Source: Clarireedia homoeocarpa (taxonomy: Eukaryota; Ascomycota; Leotiomycetes; Helotiales; Rutstroemiaceae). Taken from it: 64,000 bases of DNA. Made by a program: the position numbers and the translations under genes. The stretch spans positions 434,001 through 498,000 of the forward strand of contig LNKV01000040.1 in assembly GCA_001465935.1 (NCBI GenBank), in the 5' to 3' direction. The notes below the pieces were generated by a model that saw nothing but the letters and a program-made list of their open reading frames with translations, did not search any database and was not told the origin of the DNA. Shown here in pieces: positions 1-9,930 of the stretch (position 1 is the first letter of the stretch; every line of letters begins with the position of its first letter).

Positions 1-1464
1 AGGTTCATGCCGTTTGTATCTTGAAAGGCGTAAGGTAGTCAGCCTCCTACACCCGAGTAGCAGTAGCACAAACGAGCCCCCCTGCAAGGCGCACTGTGGA
101 CCATAGTACAGTTTGATGTGGGATCGGCGGCGATGGCTTCACCAGCTGAATATCGTTCTCGTGGCGGTGATGAAAATAAACTTGGGCATGTTGTTGTCGA
201 TTGTAATATCAACATGCTGTTGCTGAATTCTGTCTGTATCGGCTCGAGTACCAACTCCACCAAATCTTTTTAAAGATACTTGAGCATAGAAATTGGTAAG
301 ACATGAGCAAATCCCGAAGAAAAAGCTGAGATAGTATGAGACATGCACACTCTGACAGTGTACCAGAGATTTTCATTCGTAGGATGGCATTATATTATTC
401 AGGAATCCTGTTGATTCTAAAAGCGAAGCTGATGATCCTTTCGGGGTCCAGTACGAAGTACTTTGTACTGTGCTGTGCTGTAAGGCCGTATTGGATGGAG
501 ATGCCGAGGCACAACGGGGAAGGGGAAGGGGAAGGGGAAGAGGTTCATTTGGACGGCCGACGAGTAAGAAAGGGGGGAGATATCTCGCCACTTGCTAGGA
601 TTTCGACGCTAACCAAGTTTGGTTGGCCCCATGTTCGACATACAAGTACTTGATACTTTGTACTTTAGTATCCATCAAGTTAAGTTAACCACTCAAAACC
701 AAAAACCGGGTGCCTGCTGCGGCGGACGGTACTTTATGGAAAATGTCGAGTCTTCGGATGACCTCGGTTCCTTGTCTGGCATTGCTTTGTACATGTCCAC
801 TCAATGGGATGTTGGTGTTGGTCCGATCTGCAAACTGTGTGAAAAGGACTGGCGGATGCAGATCAAAGCGGTAAACGGTGATTGGCTCGGGATGAACAAC
901 GCGCTAAAGTACTTTGTATTGGGATGTTTCAGAATATTTTAGTCGGAACTGAACGACGACAATGCTTGTGCAGTTGTGCAGTTGCGCAGTTGTGCTGTTA
1001 TGCTGTTGTGCTCCTTGTACTCCTACTGGATCACCCGATAAACCTGGTTTATATAATCCCATTTACTTATCGTACCGTCTACTTGCGATTGAGGCAAAAG
1101 GCAAAAGGGAAAAGGCAAGAGGCAAAAGGGAAAAGGAGCGATGTGATGTGTATGTGGCAAGAACAACAACCTTTCCACCAATTACGTGCTTAGGGAGGTA
1201 GACAAGGCATATCTGTTGATATGGAAGACCCGGATCCTGCGACAGGCGTAACAGGACTGCGAACTCTCGACGCGGTTTCTTGTTGGTTGGTGATGGGCGT
1301 ATCTCATAGCCCATAACTCGCAAGCGTATCAGCCCGCAATTGTAAAGCAATGCGTTGAAGGATTTCCAGCTGTGCCATGTGATATACCCTCAATAACAAT
1401 AATAGAGGCAGGCTGAAAAGCGCGGGTAGAACTACATCCTTCGTCTCTACGGAAGTGCTTAGTC

Positions 1465-1570
1465 CTGAGCATCTGAGCATCTGAGCATCTGAGCATCTGA
1501 GCATCTGAGCATCTAAGCATCTGAACTGAACATCTGAGCATCTGAGGTTTTGAGGTTTTGAGGTTTTGAA
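1465..1570. repeat. 8-bp tandem satellite, two repeat families
   Basis: About six perfect copies of CTGAGCAT run from 1465 to 1512, followed by degenerate copies, then three copies of TGAGGTTT (1543-1566). Both halves keep an 8-bp period. The unit is not a multiple of three and no gene covers it. Confidence 0.85.
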
Positions 1571-2319
1571 CAAAGGGATCCGAGGAAATCTGAGGAAATC
1601 TGTAACGTCGGCTTTATACCCCATGTTCCATACCCATGCTACCGACGCACTCTTGGTCTCTTGGGTCCCTGCTTCCACACCATGCCAGAATCAGCCCCAC
1701 CCCAAAAAAGGTGTGGAAGGACAAATGGGACCAATAAGATTACGTGGTTCCCTTGGAAATTGATTACCCGACTCCCAAAAGAGCGAAAATGGCAGAATCG
1801 AGAGAAAAAAGAAAGAAAGAAAGAAAAGGAATTTGGGTGCGCTGTCTCAGCTTTTTATCTCGTGCTTTTGCCCTCTGGTGCGTGTGTACATGTGCGTGTG
1901 TACATATGCGTGTGCGTGTCGCCGGCGCCGTGATGTTCCCCAGCTTCCCGTTCTTAGTAAATCCGTTCGTTTACTTACATCCCTCCCTTTCGTTTCCCTC
2001 GCTCGACTCAATCCTCTTCCATCTGACAGTCAGTCGCATGTATGTCTTGGGCTGCGACACAGCCCTCTTCTTTCTTCTTTTGGTCTTCCATGTTGGAAGT
2101 CGTCGCATGTAGATCGTGCTATTTTATTCATCATCATCCTCGTTTGATCCAGAAAAAGCAGACGAAGATCCTACAATAACGTCACTTGCTTTAGGACTTC
2201 CCTTGTCACCTTACGTTGGGATCTACACTTCTACTTCTACTCTCCTTGTTTTCCTTCTTTCCAATTCATCTTCTTCTCGCTCGAGCCGTACCTCCCCCGT
2301 ACCTCCCGTACCCGCCGTC

Positions 2320-2400
2320 TTCGACTACATATCCCCTCTCCCCCTCCCCCTCCCCCCTCCCTCTCCCTCTCCCTCTCCCTCCCCTCATCTCCTCCACGTC
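2320..2400 (+). promoter_or_regulatory. Pyrimidine-rich tract upstream of the glycosyltransferase
   Basis: A nearly uninterrupted CT stretch with CTCCCC and CCTCTC runs lies about 400 bp before the ATG at 2791. In filamentous fungi such tracts commonly mark core promoters or long leaders. That role is inferred from position and composition only. Confidence 0.4.
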
Positions 2401-2790
2401 CCACGTCCACTTCAATCTCAACCTTCGGATACGCGCTTTTCCAACCAACTCCACAACTACCTGCCAAAGCAGTCCACCCACGAATAACCGTTTTTTGACT
2501 TTCCCCTCAGATATATTAAAGCTTCCTCTTCCGGATATAGCCTTTTCTTTGGGGAATATATCCGTCTAATCGTGGATTCCAAAGGAACATCTCTGCTCCA
2601 TCTTCTTTGATTGCCGTGTCTTATTACTTCAACATCTTCCGCTTTTTTCTTCATGTCACCAATTCAATATCAAAATTTCCTGTGCAGGCACAATTAAGAC
2701 TCTGCTCTCATAGCACCACCACACTCCTTTAATACAAAAAAACAACAACATCCACTTCTTGCTGGCTGTGCCAGTTTACTTCTCTGACAG

Positions 2791-4696
2791 ATGACCCCTT
2801 CTCGTCTCGATCTCTCAAAAACATTTCAACACGGAGATATGCTTCTCTCTGCCAGAACTTCCCCTAGGCTCAGCCTGCGGCGGGCTCCTTATGATCCTAA
2901 AGATAAAGGACCATTATCCTCAACCTCTTCTCGATTTAGCTTCAACCACCTCATCGCCTCCCCACCACCGTCTCCGGGACTTCCAGCTCTAGTACCAAGA
3001 CACGGGAAAGTTCCACCCTCCCGCACTCCTAGGAAATGGTTCAGAGGGTTTCTTTGGTTTTGTGGAGTGTTATTTATACTATACTTTGGGTTTACAACGA
3101 CCCAGCTGGATGGAAGTTTGGAAGCAGTGGGATGGGTGACGGATGCAGGAAATCAGTTTGAAATGGCTGGAGGATCAGAATTACCGGATTTTCCCACTCC
3201 AGTCATTGTAACTGACAAGCGCGGCCGATCGAGATGGACAGTTTCCATTCCTCCGAACCATGAATTTCCCCTCACTCTTACTCAATATTCTGATATCTGC
3301 TCGCATAGTATGGAGGTCTCGCGGACGGTTGCAGACCTCCACAGTCATATGCACAGAGAGCATGCGGCACATTACGGTTATTATCATGTCGATCAGTATT
3401 TCATGGATGTGGCTGAGGCGGAATCGCATGGGCTTTTACCTGGAACCAAGGCGAAGAATGGTGTATTAAGTCAAAAGGATGGCTCACTAGTAGGAGAGAA
3501 TAAGGATGGACTGATCGAATCAAATGTTTGTGAAAAGACAATGACGTTCGTGTTGGAGTCGCCGGATGCTGGGTTAGGAAAGACATTGATGTTGTTGTGG
3601 ACGGCATATGGTCTGGCTCAAAAAGAAGGAAGGCATTTCTTTGTGGATGATACGAGATGGTAAGAAATAAGAAAATTGCTTATTTAGAAGATTTACTGAC
3701 TTGTCTAGGGCATACGGAAAATACACCACTTTTTTCAAGCCCCCGCCAGTACCAAAATGCCGACCACCGCCACGGCACGAGATGCTTCCCTGTCCCCACC
3801 ATGCTCGTCATCTGATAGTTTCCGCTGCTACCGTACCTTACACTTTTGGAGGAGCTTTCAATGAAGAGTTTGAGGATGCTAGGAAGATGGAAGTCTACCG
3901 ACAGAGACCAATCTACGAAATGGCCCACCAAGGGTATCGAGCTCTTTTCACGCTGGCCGACGAGGATGCCAAATATGTTGATCAGAGGGTGGCTGAGTTC
4001 CAAACGAAGACTACACTTGACCCTGTCGATCAAGCTAGCGGCCTCGTGGTGGGAGTTCATGTTCGTCATGGCGATAGGAGACCTTATGAATTCCAGTACA
4101 AAGATAGCTATATCCCACTACCAGTGTATTCAGAAAAAGCACGAACGCTTATTGATGACCAATTCAACAGTTCTCTTCCAGACGGAAAGGAGGATGTCGT
4201 AGGGAAGATGGCTAGTGCATTAGTCATTGCATCTGATGATCCGGATGTGTACGACTCGGAAGAATTCAAAGACGTTTCCCGGGCTCAGGAGCAAATTCGG
4301 CTAGCATCCAAGAATGCCCTTGAGGCCGCTGCTCCCCAGGCTACAGATCCTGGACCAAAGAAATTCATCGATGATACTGTTGGTTGGGAAGGCGGGTTTT
4401 TTGCAGGCATGTTTTGGAGTCTTGGGAAGCCGACTGGAACCCCAAGTACAGCAGCTGAGAAGCCTGATACCACACTGCCACCAACAGCCGAAGCGTTGAG
4501 GTTGAGAGAGTTAGTTGGTCGAGCATATCTGATGGATCTCGCAGTTTTGGGAAGAGCAAGTGATAAGATTGTATGCACGGTTAGCGCCACCGGCTGCAGA
4601 CTGCTCGCTGTGATGATGGGCTGGGAGAGAGCCATTGAAGACGGAGGATTCGTAAACGTGGATGGCGATTTCGACTGGAGAGGTATCGCGTGGTGA
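2791..4696 (+). CDS. Type II membrane glycosyltransferase, fucosyltransferase-like (GT23-related)
   Basis: Two exons (2791-3659, 3709-4696) encode 618 residues. The 49-nt intron has a GTAAGA donor, a CTGAC branch site and a TAG acceptor; the junction rebuilds a Trp codon. A basic, Ser/Pro-rich cytosolic tail (1-85) is followed by one membrane segment (about 86-104) and a long lumenal domain, the usual plan of a Golgi glycosyltransferase. HVRHGDR at about 407-413 resembles the GDP-fucose-binding HVRRTDK-type motif of alpha-1,6-fucosyltransferases. The late segment SDKIVCTVSATGCRLLAVMMGWE region (574-596) resembles their C-terminal SSQVCR motif. The family link is motif-based; donor and acceptor are not known, and O-fucosyltransferase-like enzymes are an alternative. 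Start: the first in-frame ATG after the CT-rich leader. Confidence 0.85.
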
Positions 4697-5683
4697 AGAG
4701 GACAAGGGGTCTTTACATTTATTCATACGTTCGTTTGTGCATATTTCCTAAGCGGGTTCTTGGCGTGGGCATTTTGTATTTCAGCGGTTGGAGCATGGCG
4801 TATGGATTTTTTTGGCATGGGTTTGGGCTGAATTGGATTGCATTGGGATTGGAATGGGCATGGCATGGCATGAAATATCCGCAGCCATATTTGGAAACAA
4901 GCCAGAGGAGCTTTTACATGTGTGGCAGGGGGGATTTTGGATTTTGATATGGCATCATATCTGCGAAAAAAAAATGAAGTTAGCGGGAGAGAAGAGAAAG
5001 CAGAGAAGGGGGCACAATGAGCATCCAGCTATCTGCTAAATAGCTGTAGTAACAAGATTACCTCGATACAATGTACAAAGAAATGCAAGCTATACGACCA
5101 TTTCCTCCAACCTTTTTATGTCATCAATACCATGTGTTTCTGCTTGCTTGAAAGGCTTTTCGCGTCAACTTTATTATACGATAGACGATTAGGCTGTTAT
5201 CACTTTACAGACGAAGAATTTGCTGGAGGCTCTTTACTACTTTAGAATCCGGAGGTGAGTGGCGAGAACGTGGAGGCCGTGAATGGAACAGAGTCTAGTG
5301 TACAGGCTCAGATGCTGTAGGTAGGAGATGACTGTTTATTTGCCTATGAATGGAAGATGACGTGGTTTCTGAGATGGAGAGCGAGCAAAAATGAGGAGGG
5401 GACAGCAGGAATCTGCCAATTTGGAGATAGATAGATGGTACTCGTCGTGTTCGTAAAGCCCGATTAATAATATCTTACCGGATTCTACACATGAATGAAC
5501 CTGTGGTTATGCTAATAATCCTATTAAGATATTCTGCTGCTTAGAGGTTGAACTTGTGGGTATAGTTCTCTGCTCCTAGGATAACTGCAGACTTGTATAC
5601 AACGATATCAACAACAATCCTCCAATGCCACGTCTCTTGACCGAAAGTTGACACCAATGTCGCTGTTTACCTCTCCCATATCA
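4697..5683. other. Intergenic region between convergent genes
   Basis: This region lies between the convergent ends of the glycosyltransferase and the BTB gene. It probably carries both 3' untranslated regions. I see no coding frame with supporting features, no RNA gene and no notable repeat. Confidence 0.6.
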
Positions 5684-6500
5684 TCAGAATGCCTCATTTC
5701 TCAAAGGATCGTATAATCCAAGTCCTCCTCTATATGTGCACCCTGCTCGAGCCGCCGTAGCGTATGCATAAAGGAGATCACTGGCGAAGCCGGGGAATTC
5801 TTTTATGTTTTCATTGAATTCCCGGTCTCTAGGAGTAGCAATCTTGCATCCCAATCGTATCCACAGGGCGTATGGCTTCAGACACGCATCTACGATAAGC
5901 TTGCGTACCTCATTTCCAGCCGGTAGATCTGCGACTTCTTTGATGTGAGACCTGCTGGGATAGGCGTTCCTGGGAATGGATAACAGGACGTCTTTGAGTT
6001 GATCCACAATCAGCTTCGAAGTTGGAATATCAAATCTATCGCAGGCACCGAAGAATTGGAGGAGATGAGTAACTCGGCCGTCCCATGTATTGACCGAGGA
6101 GAACAGGGTGATACTTCCAGTGTAAAGGAACTGTACTACCAGTTCGAAGCTTTGAATTGACATGTCTTCGAGATGAATTTCTTGTGTTTTAGATTCCAGG
6201 AAACCGCCATTGAACGCTCGATCGAAATAGCTTGAAGATATACAAAGAAGCCTCTTGTGTAAGCTGAAGGCTTTCTTGGTAGGAACAACAATAATCTTGA
6301 CTTCCGGTCCCTTTAGAAGTTCCATTTTGCTAGAGGGCGGGTATGTTAGTCCTTTACCTCAGAATTGATACGGTGAGTTATCCGTGGGAACAAACATTCA
6401 TGAGTGTTACTTACCTGACAAACTCGTCCGCTGGCAAAGTTGCGTAGACACTAGTCTTGCGACGCTTCGCCGAAGGGAGGGGTGATTTGGTGGCAGACAT
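5684..6500 (-). CDS. BTB/POZ domain protein
   Basis: Two exons (6500-6415, 6329-5684) give 243 residues. The 85-nt intron has a GTAAGT donor and a CTAG acceptor; the junction creates the serine in DEFVSKMELL. After a basic N-terminus (KSPLPSAKRRKTS) comes a BTB fold at about 30-105: a predicted strand with VKIIVV, the LHKRLLCISSSYFDRAFNG stretch (the canonical His-Lys...Ser-x-Tyr-Phe pattern) and FELVVQFLYTGSI. The rest follows the usual fungal BTB-only layout with an LPAGNEVRKLIVDAC helix. Such proteins are abundant in Pezizomycotina, and many are of unknown function; Cul3 adaptor activity is known for BTB proteins generally but not shown here. Two relics of the same family lie nearby (6819-7110 and 20585-21526). 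Confidence 0.88.
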
Positions 6501-6818
6501 TGCTCTCTGTATGGCGATTGACCACGTCGTTGCTGGATGAATGGAATTCGTTGAGCAGGTTATGTGGTGCTAAAAGCTGGGTTAAATGATGTTCAGGTGC
6601 TCACTCCGAATTGTTTGACTTGTATATACATACCAGTGCATGGGTAAAATTAAAGTGAGATGCAGTGTAGAGACGCATCAGAAGTGCATCTCAACTAATT
6701 CACTTCCAAAAACGGCTGGAAATTCTGCAAACAGACAAGGTCGATCCTCATCTCTTCCGTAAGGCATATGCACCAATTTGTGTAGATACCAACCCTTCTT
6801 ATTCCACTATCTCTTACT

Positions 6819-7109
6819 TCAACTCCACTGAACCAGTACAGACTCGCCAGTAATGGGATTTTTCATAGTATACCCATCACGAGAGAACTCGTCGTCCTTG
6901 TGAATCTTTCTATGAGCTTTGAAAAGGTCAGAAGCAGACCCTTCCAGCTCCTCAGCTTCCTCAGTAACCTTGGATCTAGATGGAGACACGCATTCCGATG
7001 CCAATGGGTCTTTTGGGTAACTGAGAATGTATGACCGTACGCAGGAAAGAGCAAATGCTTCCCGTAATTCATGCCCTGATGGTAGATTTTCAGTAGCTTT
7101 CCGGACATG
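6819..7109 (-). pseudogene. C-terminal remnant of a BTB-type protein, split by a MITE
   Basis: On the minus strand one frame stays open from the edge of the inverted-repeat element (7109) to a TGA at 6819, about 95 residues. It contains LPSGHELREAFALSCVRSYIL, which aligns with LPAGNEVRKLIVDACLKPYAL in the intact BTB gene 300 bp away. The C-terminus ends in NPITGESVLVQWS. Beyond the element (7563-7640) a short minus-strand frame could continue the protein, but no ATG-started BTB core is recognisable. Two readings fit: the element broke an exon, or it sits inside an intron (donor GTAAAT at 7612, acceptor AAAG at 7097). In the second case the remnant could still belong to a transcribed gene. Assignment to the BTB family rests on this one conserved patch. 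Confidence 0.45.
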
Positions 7110-7562
7110 TGGTCCGCCCTATTAGCACTTCAGACCCATTCGGCAATATTACCTGAAGTGCGCGTGGGCCCGCCGGTTCATCAATACCCTTATATTGAAG
7201 TGATACCGGCGTAGTTGCTGGCTGCTATTGACCTGTCGTTTTTGAGGATATATTATGGCAGTTTTTAGCTGTCGAGGCCGGCCGGGAGATAAAATGGCCT
7301 ACAACTACTTCTTGAAGCAGGTAGAACTACAGATGACATGGCTGACAGGTTTGAAGATGTACCAGTCGTAATATATTGCCCTAATTATATGCGCATCTTC
7401 GAAAATCAGTTGGCCCATTCGTCAATATTCAATATCCGCCCCATCCACCAACCCGATTGACGAACCGGCCGGCCCACTTGCACTCCAGGTAATATTGACC
7501 AATGGGACTACCCTCTTTGGCAATATTGACGGATGGGCCTGAAGTGCGAATGGGGCGGACCA
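7110..7562. mobile_element. MITE-like element with nested inverted repeats
   Basis: The ends form a 41-bp terminal inverted repeat: 7110-7150 against 7522-7562, 36 of 41 matching, both starting TGGTCCGCCC. Directly inside lies a second inverted pair, 7145-7185 against 7456-7496, again about 36 of 41, with a 25-bp insertion on the right arm (7497-7521). A third copy of the CCCATTCGTCAATATT motif sits at about 7412-7428. There is no coding capacity in the 453 bp. No clear target-site duplication is visible, so the superfamily cannot be assigned. Confidence 0.85.
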
Positions 7563-7593
7563 GTCGTATCTTCCTCAACTCCTTCCGGGTCTC

Positions 7594-7962
7594 TTGAAAA
7601 GAAGTCATTTACCTCCAGAGCACTTTGCGAGGTGGCAGCAACCATATGAGCTCACAATAAGAGTTTCCTCTTTGCTCGAACTAACATCACAAACATGCTT
7701 GTACTCTGCCCAAAAGCATCTCGCAGAAATCCCTGCCAATTTTGGTGCTCCAAGACTGCACACGTTGCTTATTGACTTGCATGGTAGCGTGAGATCAGTT
7801 GGGGTGATGATGAACAGGCAATGTAAGTGCCACTGGATATTTCTGCATGCGTGCTTATCTTCACGTTGTCTCACACCCCCAACTGCATACCCGATATTAG
7901 TCAGCTCACTATCTGCCCGAGGAAAGAAGATAACAAAGATGTTGACAAAAAGCTTGTCATGA
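7594..7962 (+). other. Open frame of unknown status downstream of the MITE
   Basis: A plus-strand frame is open for about 120 residues with a non-ATG upstream end. An internal GTAAGT at about 7824 and a TATTAG at about 7901 could be splice sites, joining MMNRQ to FSSLSARGKK and keeping a stop at 7962. I recognise no family. It overlaps the stretch where the disrupted BTB gene would continue on the other strand. It may be a gene fragment or chance. Confidence 0.2.
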
Positions 7963-8065
7963 TGCGGTGAGATAAATTGCGTTATATTCATCAACAATTA
8001 ATTATTTCCTCAGCTTTACGTAATATAATTCTCCACTTCTGGCGGATTACTACACTGCAAGCAGA

Positions 8066-9930
8066 TTACACAGCAGTCTCCTTGTGCTGCACAGCAGTCT
8101 TCTCATCCATGATGGTGGGATCATGTATTTCTCCTCCAACTTTGATATCTGCAAGAGCTCCAATCTGTTTTGCCTTTTCTGTCGCAACCTGTCCACCAAC
8201 CACGGCATCCTCTCCATCGAAATGCTTCACGATTTCCTCCAATGGGGTGTTTCGTGTCTCGATGTAGAACTTCCAGACGATGAAAAGTTCGAAGGTCAAC
8301 CACACGCAGTAGAAGATGTAGTATTTCCAGTGCAAATGGCCAAGGGCGACAGGGTTGACATATTGGTTGAAGAACAAAGATAGATCAACAGCCAAGAACA
8401 TGATAGTTAGACCCTATTGGTATCGTTAACACATGTTATTCAGATTCTGTAGATCTAGACCTCTTACCTTTGCACGAATTCTGTAGGGCAGAATTTCGAC
8501 ACCGTATCCTACAAGAAGCCCAGACCAAGCGGTGTTGTAGAAGACATAGTAGAGGAAGATCATCACCACAACTGCATTTGCTGAGGCCTTGCTGCCATGG
8601 ATGCTGAATTCAGCTGAGCAGATAGTCCAAACGATGAAAACTGCTAGCATTCCACTTGTAGATACCAAGAATAGTAAACGACGTCCCAATCGGTCAACGA
8701 AGAAGCACATTCCTGTAGCGACGATCATGTTGACGATTTGAAGAATACCGTTGATCAGAAGTTGGGTTGTGGAGCTCTTGATGCCAATCTGTGTCAAGAC
8801 AATATTGATATAGTAACTGATCGGTGATGTCAGCATTTCCATAAGTCATAGAGGTACAAAGTTCGCTCACCTGACAAGACCGTTTCCAGACCACTGTGAG
8901 AAGAATCCAAGAGAGATAAGAATGATAAGACGGTGTCTGTTTCCTGGAGTTTTGTAGAGTTCGGCCCAAGGGTTACTCTCTGCTTCTTTCTCGAGACTTA
9001 AGGTTTGGCGAATTTCCTGATACTCAAGCTGCACAACTTCATCTTGTTGATTTCCACAAGCGTGGACATCTGCAAGAATCTTGAGAGCCTGCTCGTTTCT
9101 ACCCTTGGCAATGAGCCATCTGGGGGACTCAGGTACAAACCTTTGAATAATTAGCTACCGTATCACTCATGGATGTTTATGAGAACTCACCAAATGAAAG
9201 TAATTTGGCAGAGGGAAGGAAAAGCTTGCACTACAGATGGAGCGCGCCAGGACCAGTTTCCAGCAATGTTGTTTGTGCCTAGGAAGGGGGTCAGTCACTT
9301 GAAAACATGTACAGCGTTTGATACAGATTACATACCGAATGTCAACCAAGCTGCAATGAAACTTCCCATGTACCAAGTCGTGTTGTAGATGGTGGTATAG
9401 ATAGCTCGGTGTTGCGGGTGAACAAGCTCGGTGATGAGCAATGGAGAAGCACCATGGGCAATGGCAACTCCAAACCCGATCAAGAAACGAGCTCCAACAA
9501 ACATTCCGAATGTGAATCCCAAACTTTGAAGCAATACACCAATCAACATGATTATGCAGCCAATCATGACACCGGTTCGTCTGCCAAGTAAATCTGCCGC
9601 ATATGGTACGAATGGAAGAGCGACGAGAGAACCGACAGACATAATACAGTTGAGAAGACCAAGTTGCGAAGCAGATGGGTGGTGGTAATCTATTTCACGA
9701 GTCAGCTAAAACCCTCTACCCATTGTTCCAAAGTACTCACAAGACTTCCAAGCCTCTAAGCTCTGAAGACCGTTCATCATAGAACCATCATAACCGTTGG
9801 TCGCAGAAGTAAGAACGACAAACATCAAGCAGCAGTACAAGCCTCTCATTCCCTTCTGCTTGTACCATGTGACTCTTGGGAACTCCTGGCCCGCGAGCTC
9901 GAAGGTAGCTTTGGTGCGTTGAAAATCCAT
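8066..9930 (-). CDS. MFS sugar transporter (sugar porter family, LAC12-like)
   Basis: Six exons (9930-9741, 9689-9336, 9278-9191, 9140-8871, 8816-8468, 8413-8066) splice in frame to 532 residues; all five introns are 50-57 nt with GT...AG ends. This is a plasma-membrane proton-coupled sugar carrier of the major facilitator superfamily. Seen in the protein: NGYDGSMMNG in the first membrane segment, DLLGRRTG in the loop between segments 2 and 3, PESPRWLIAKGR before the central loop (the sugar-porter signature), DRLGRRLLF in the second half and an acidic/basic cytosolic tail. The sequence style (TITELVHPQHR-like loop, TRNTPLEEI) is that of fungal lactose/hexose permease paralogues; the substrate cannot be read from sequence. 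It stands alone, with no catabolic enzymes beside it. Confidence 0.93.

Larger units (their letters stand above)
1..2790. other. Gene-free upstream region with short tandem repeats and CT-rich leader
   Basis: I find no supportable gene here. Open frames are short, mutually overlapping, and mostly begin at non-ATG codons. The stretch holds a GGGGAA run near 517-540, an 8-bp satellite at 1465-1570 (listed separately), purine-rich blocks around 1095-1140 and 1800-1830, and a long CT-rich tract at about 2320-2400 typical of fungal promoters or 5' leaders. The last few hundred bases are probably the promoter and leader of the glycosyltransferase starting at 2791. Confidence 0.6.
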
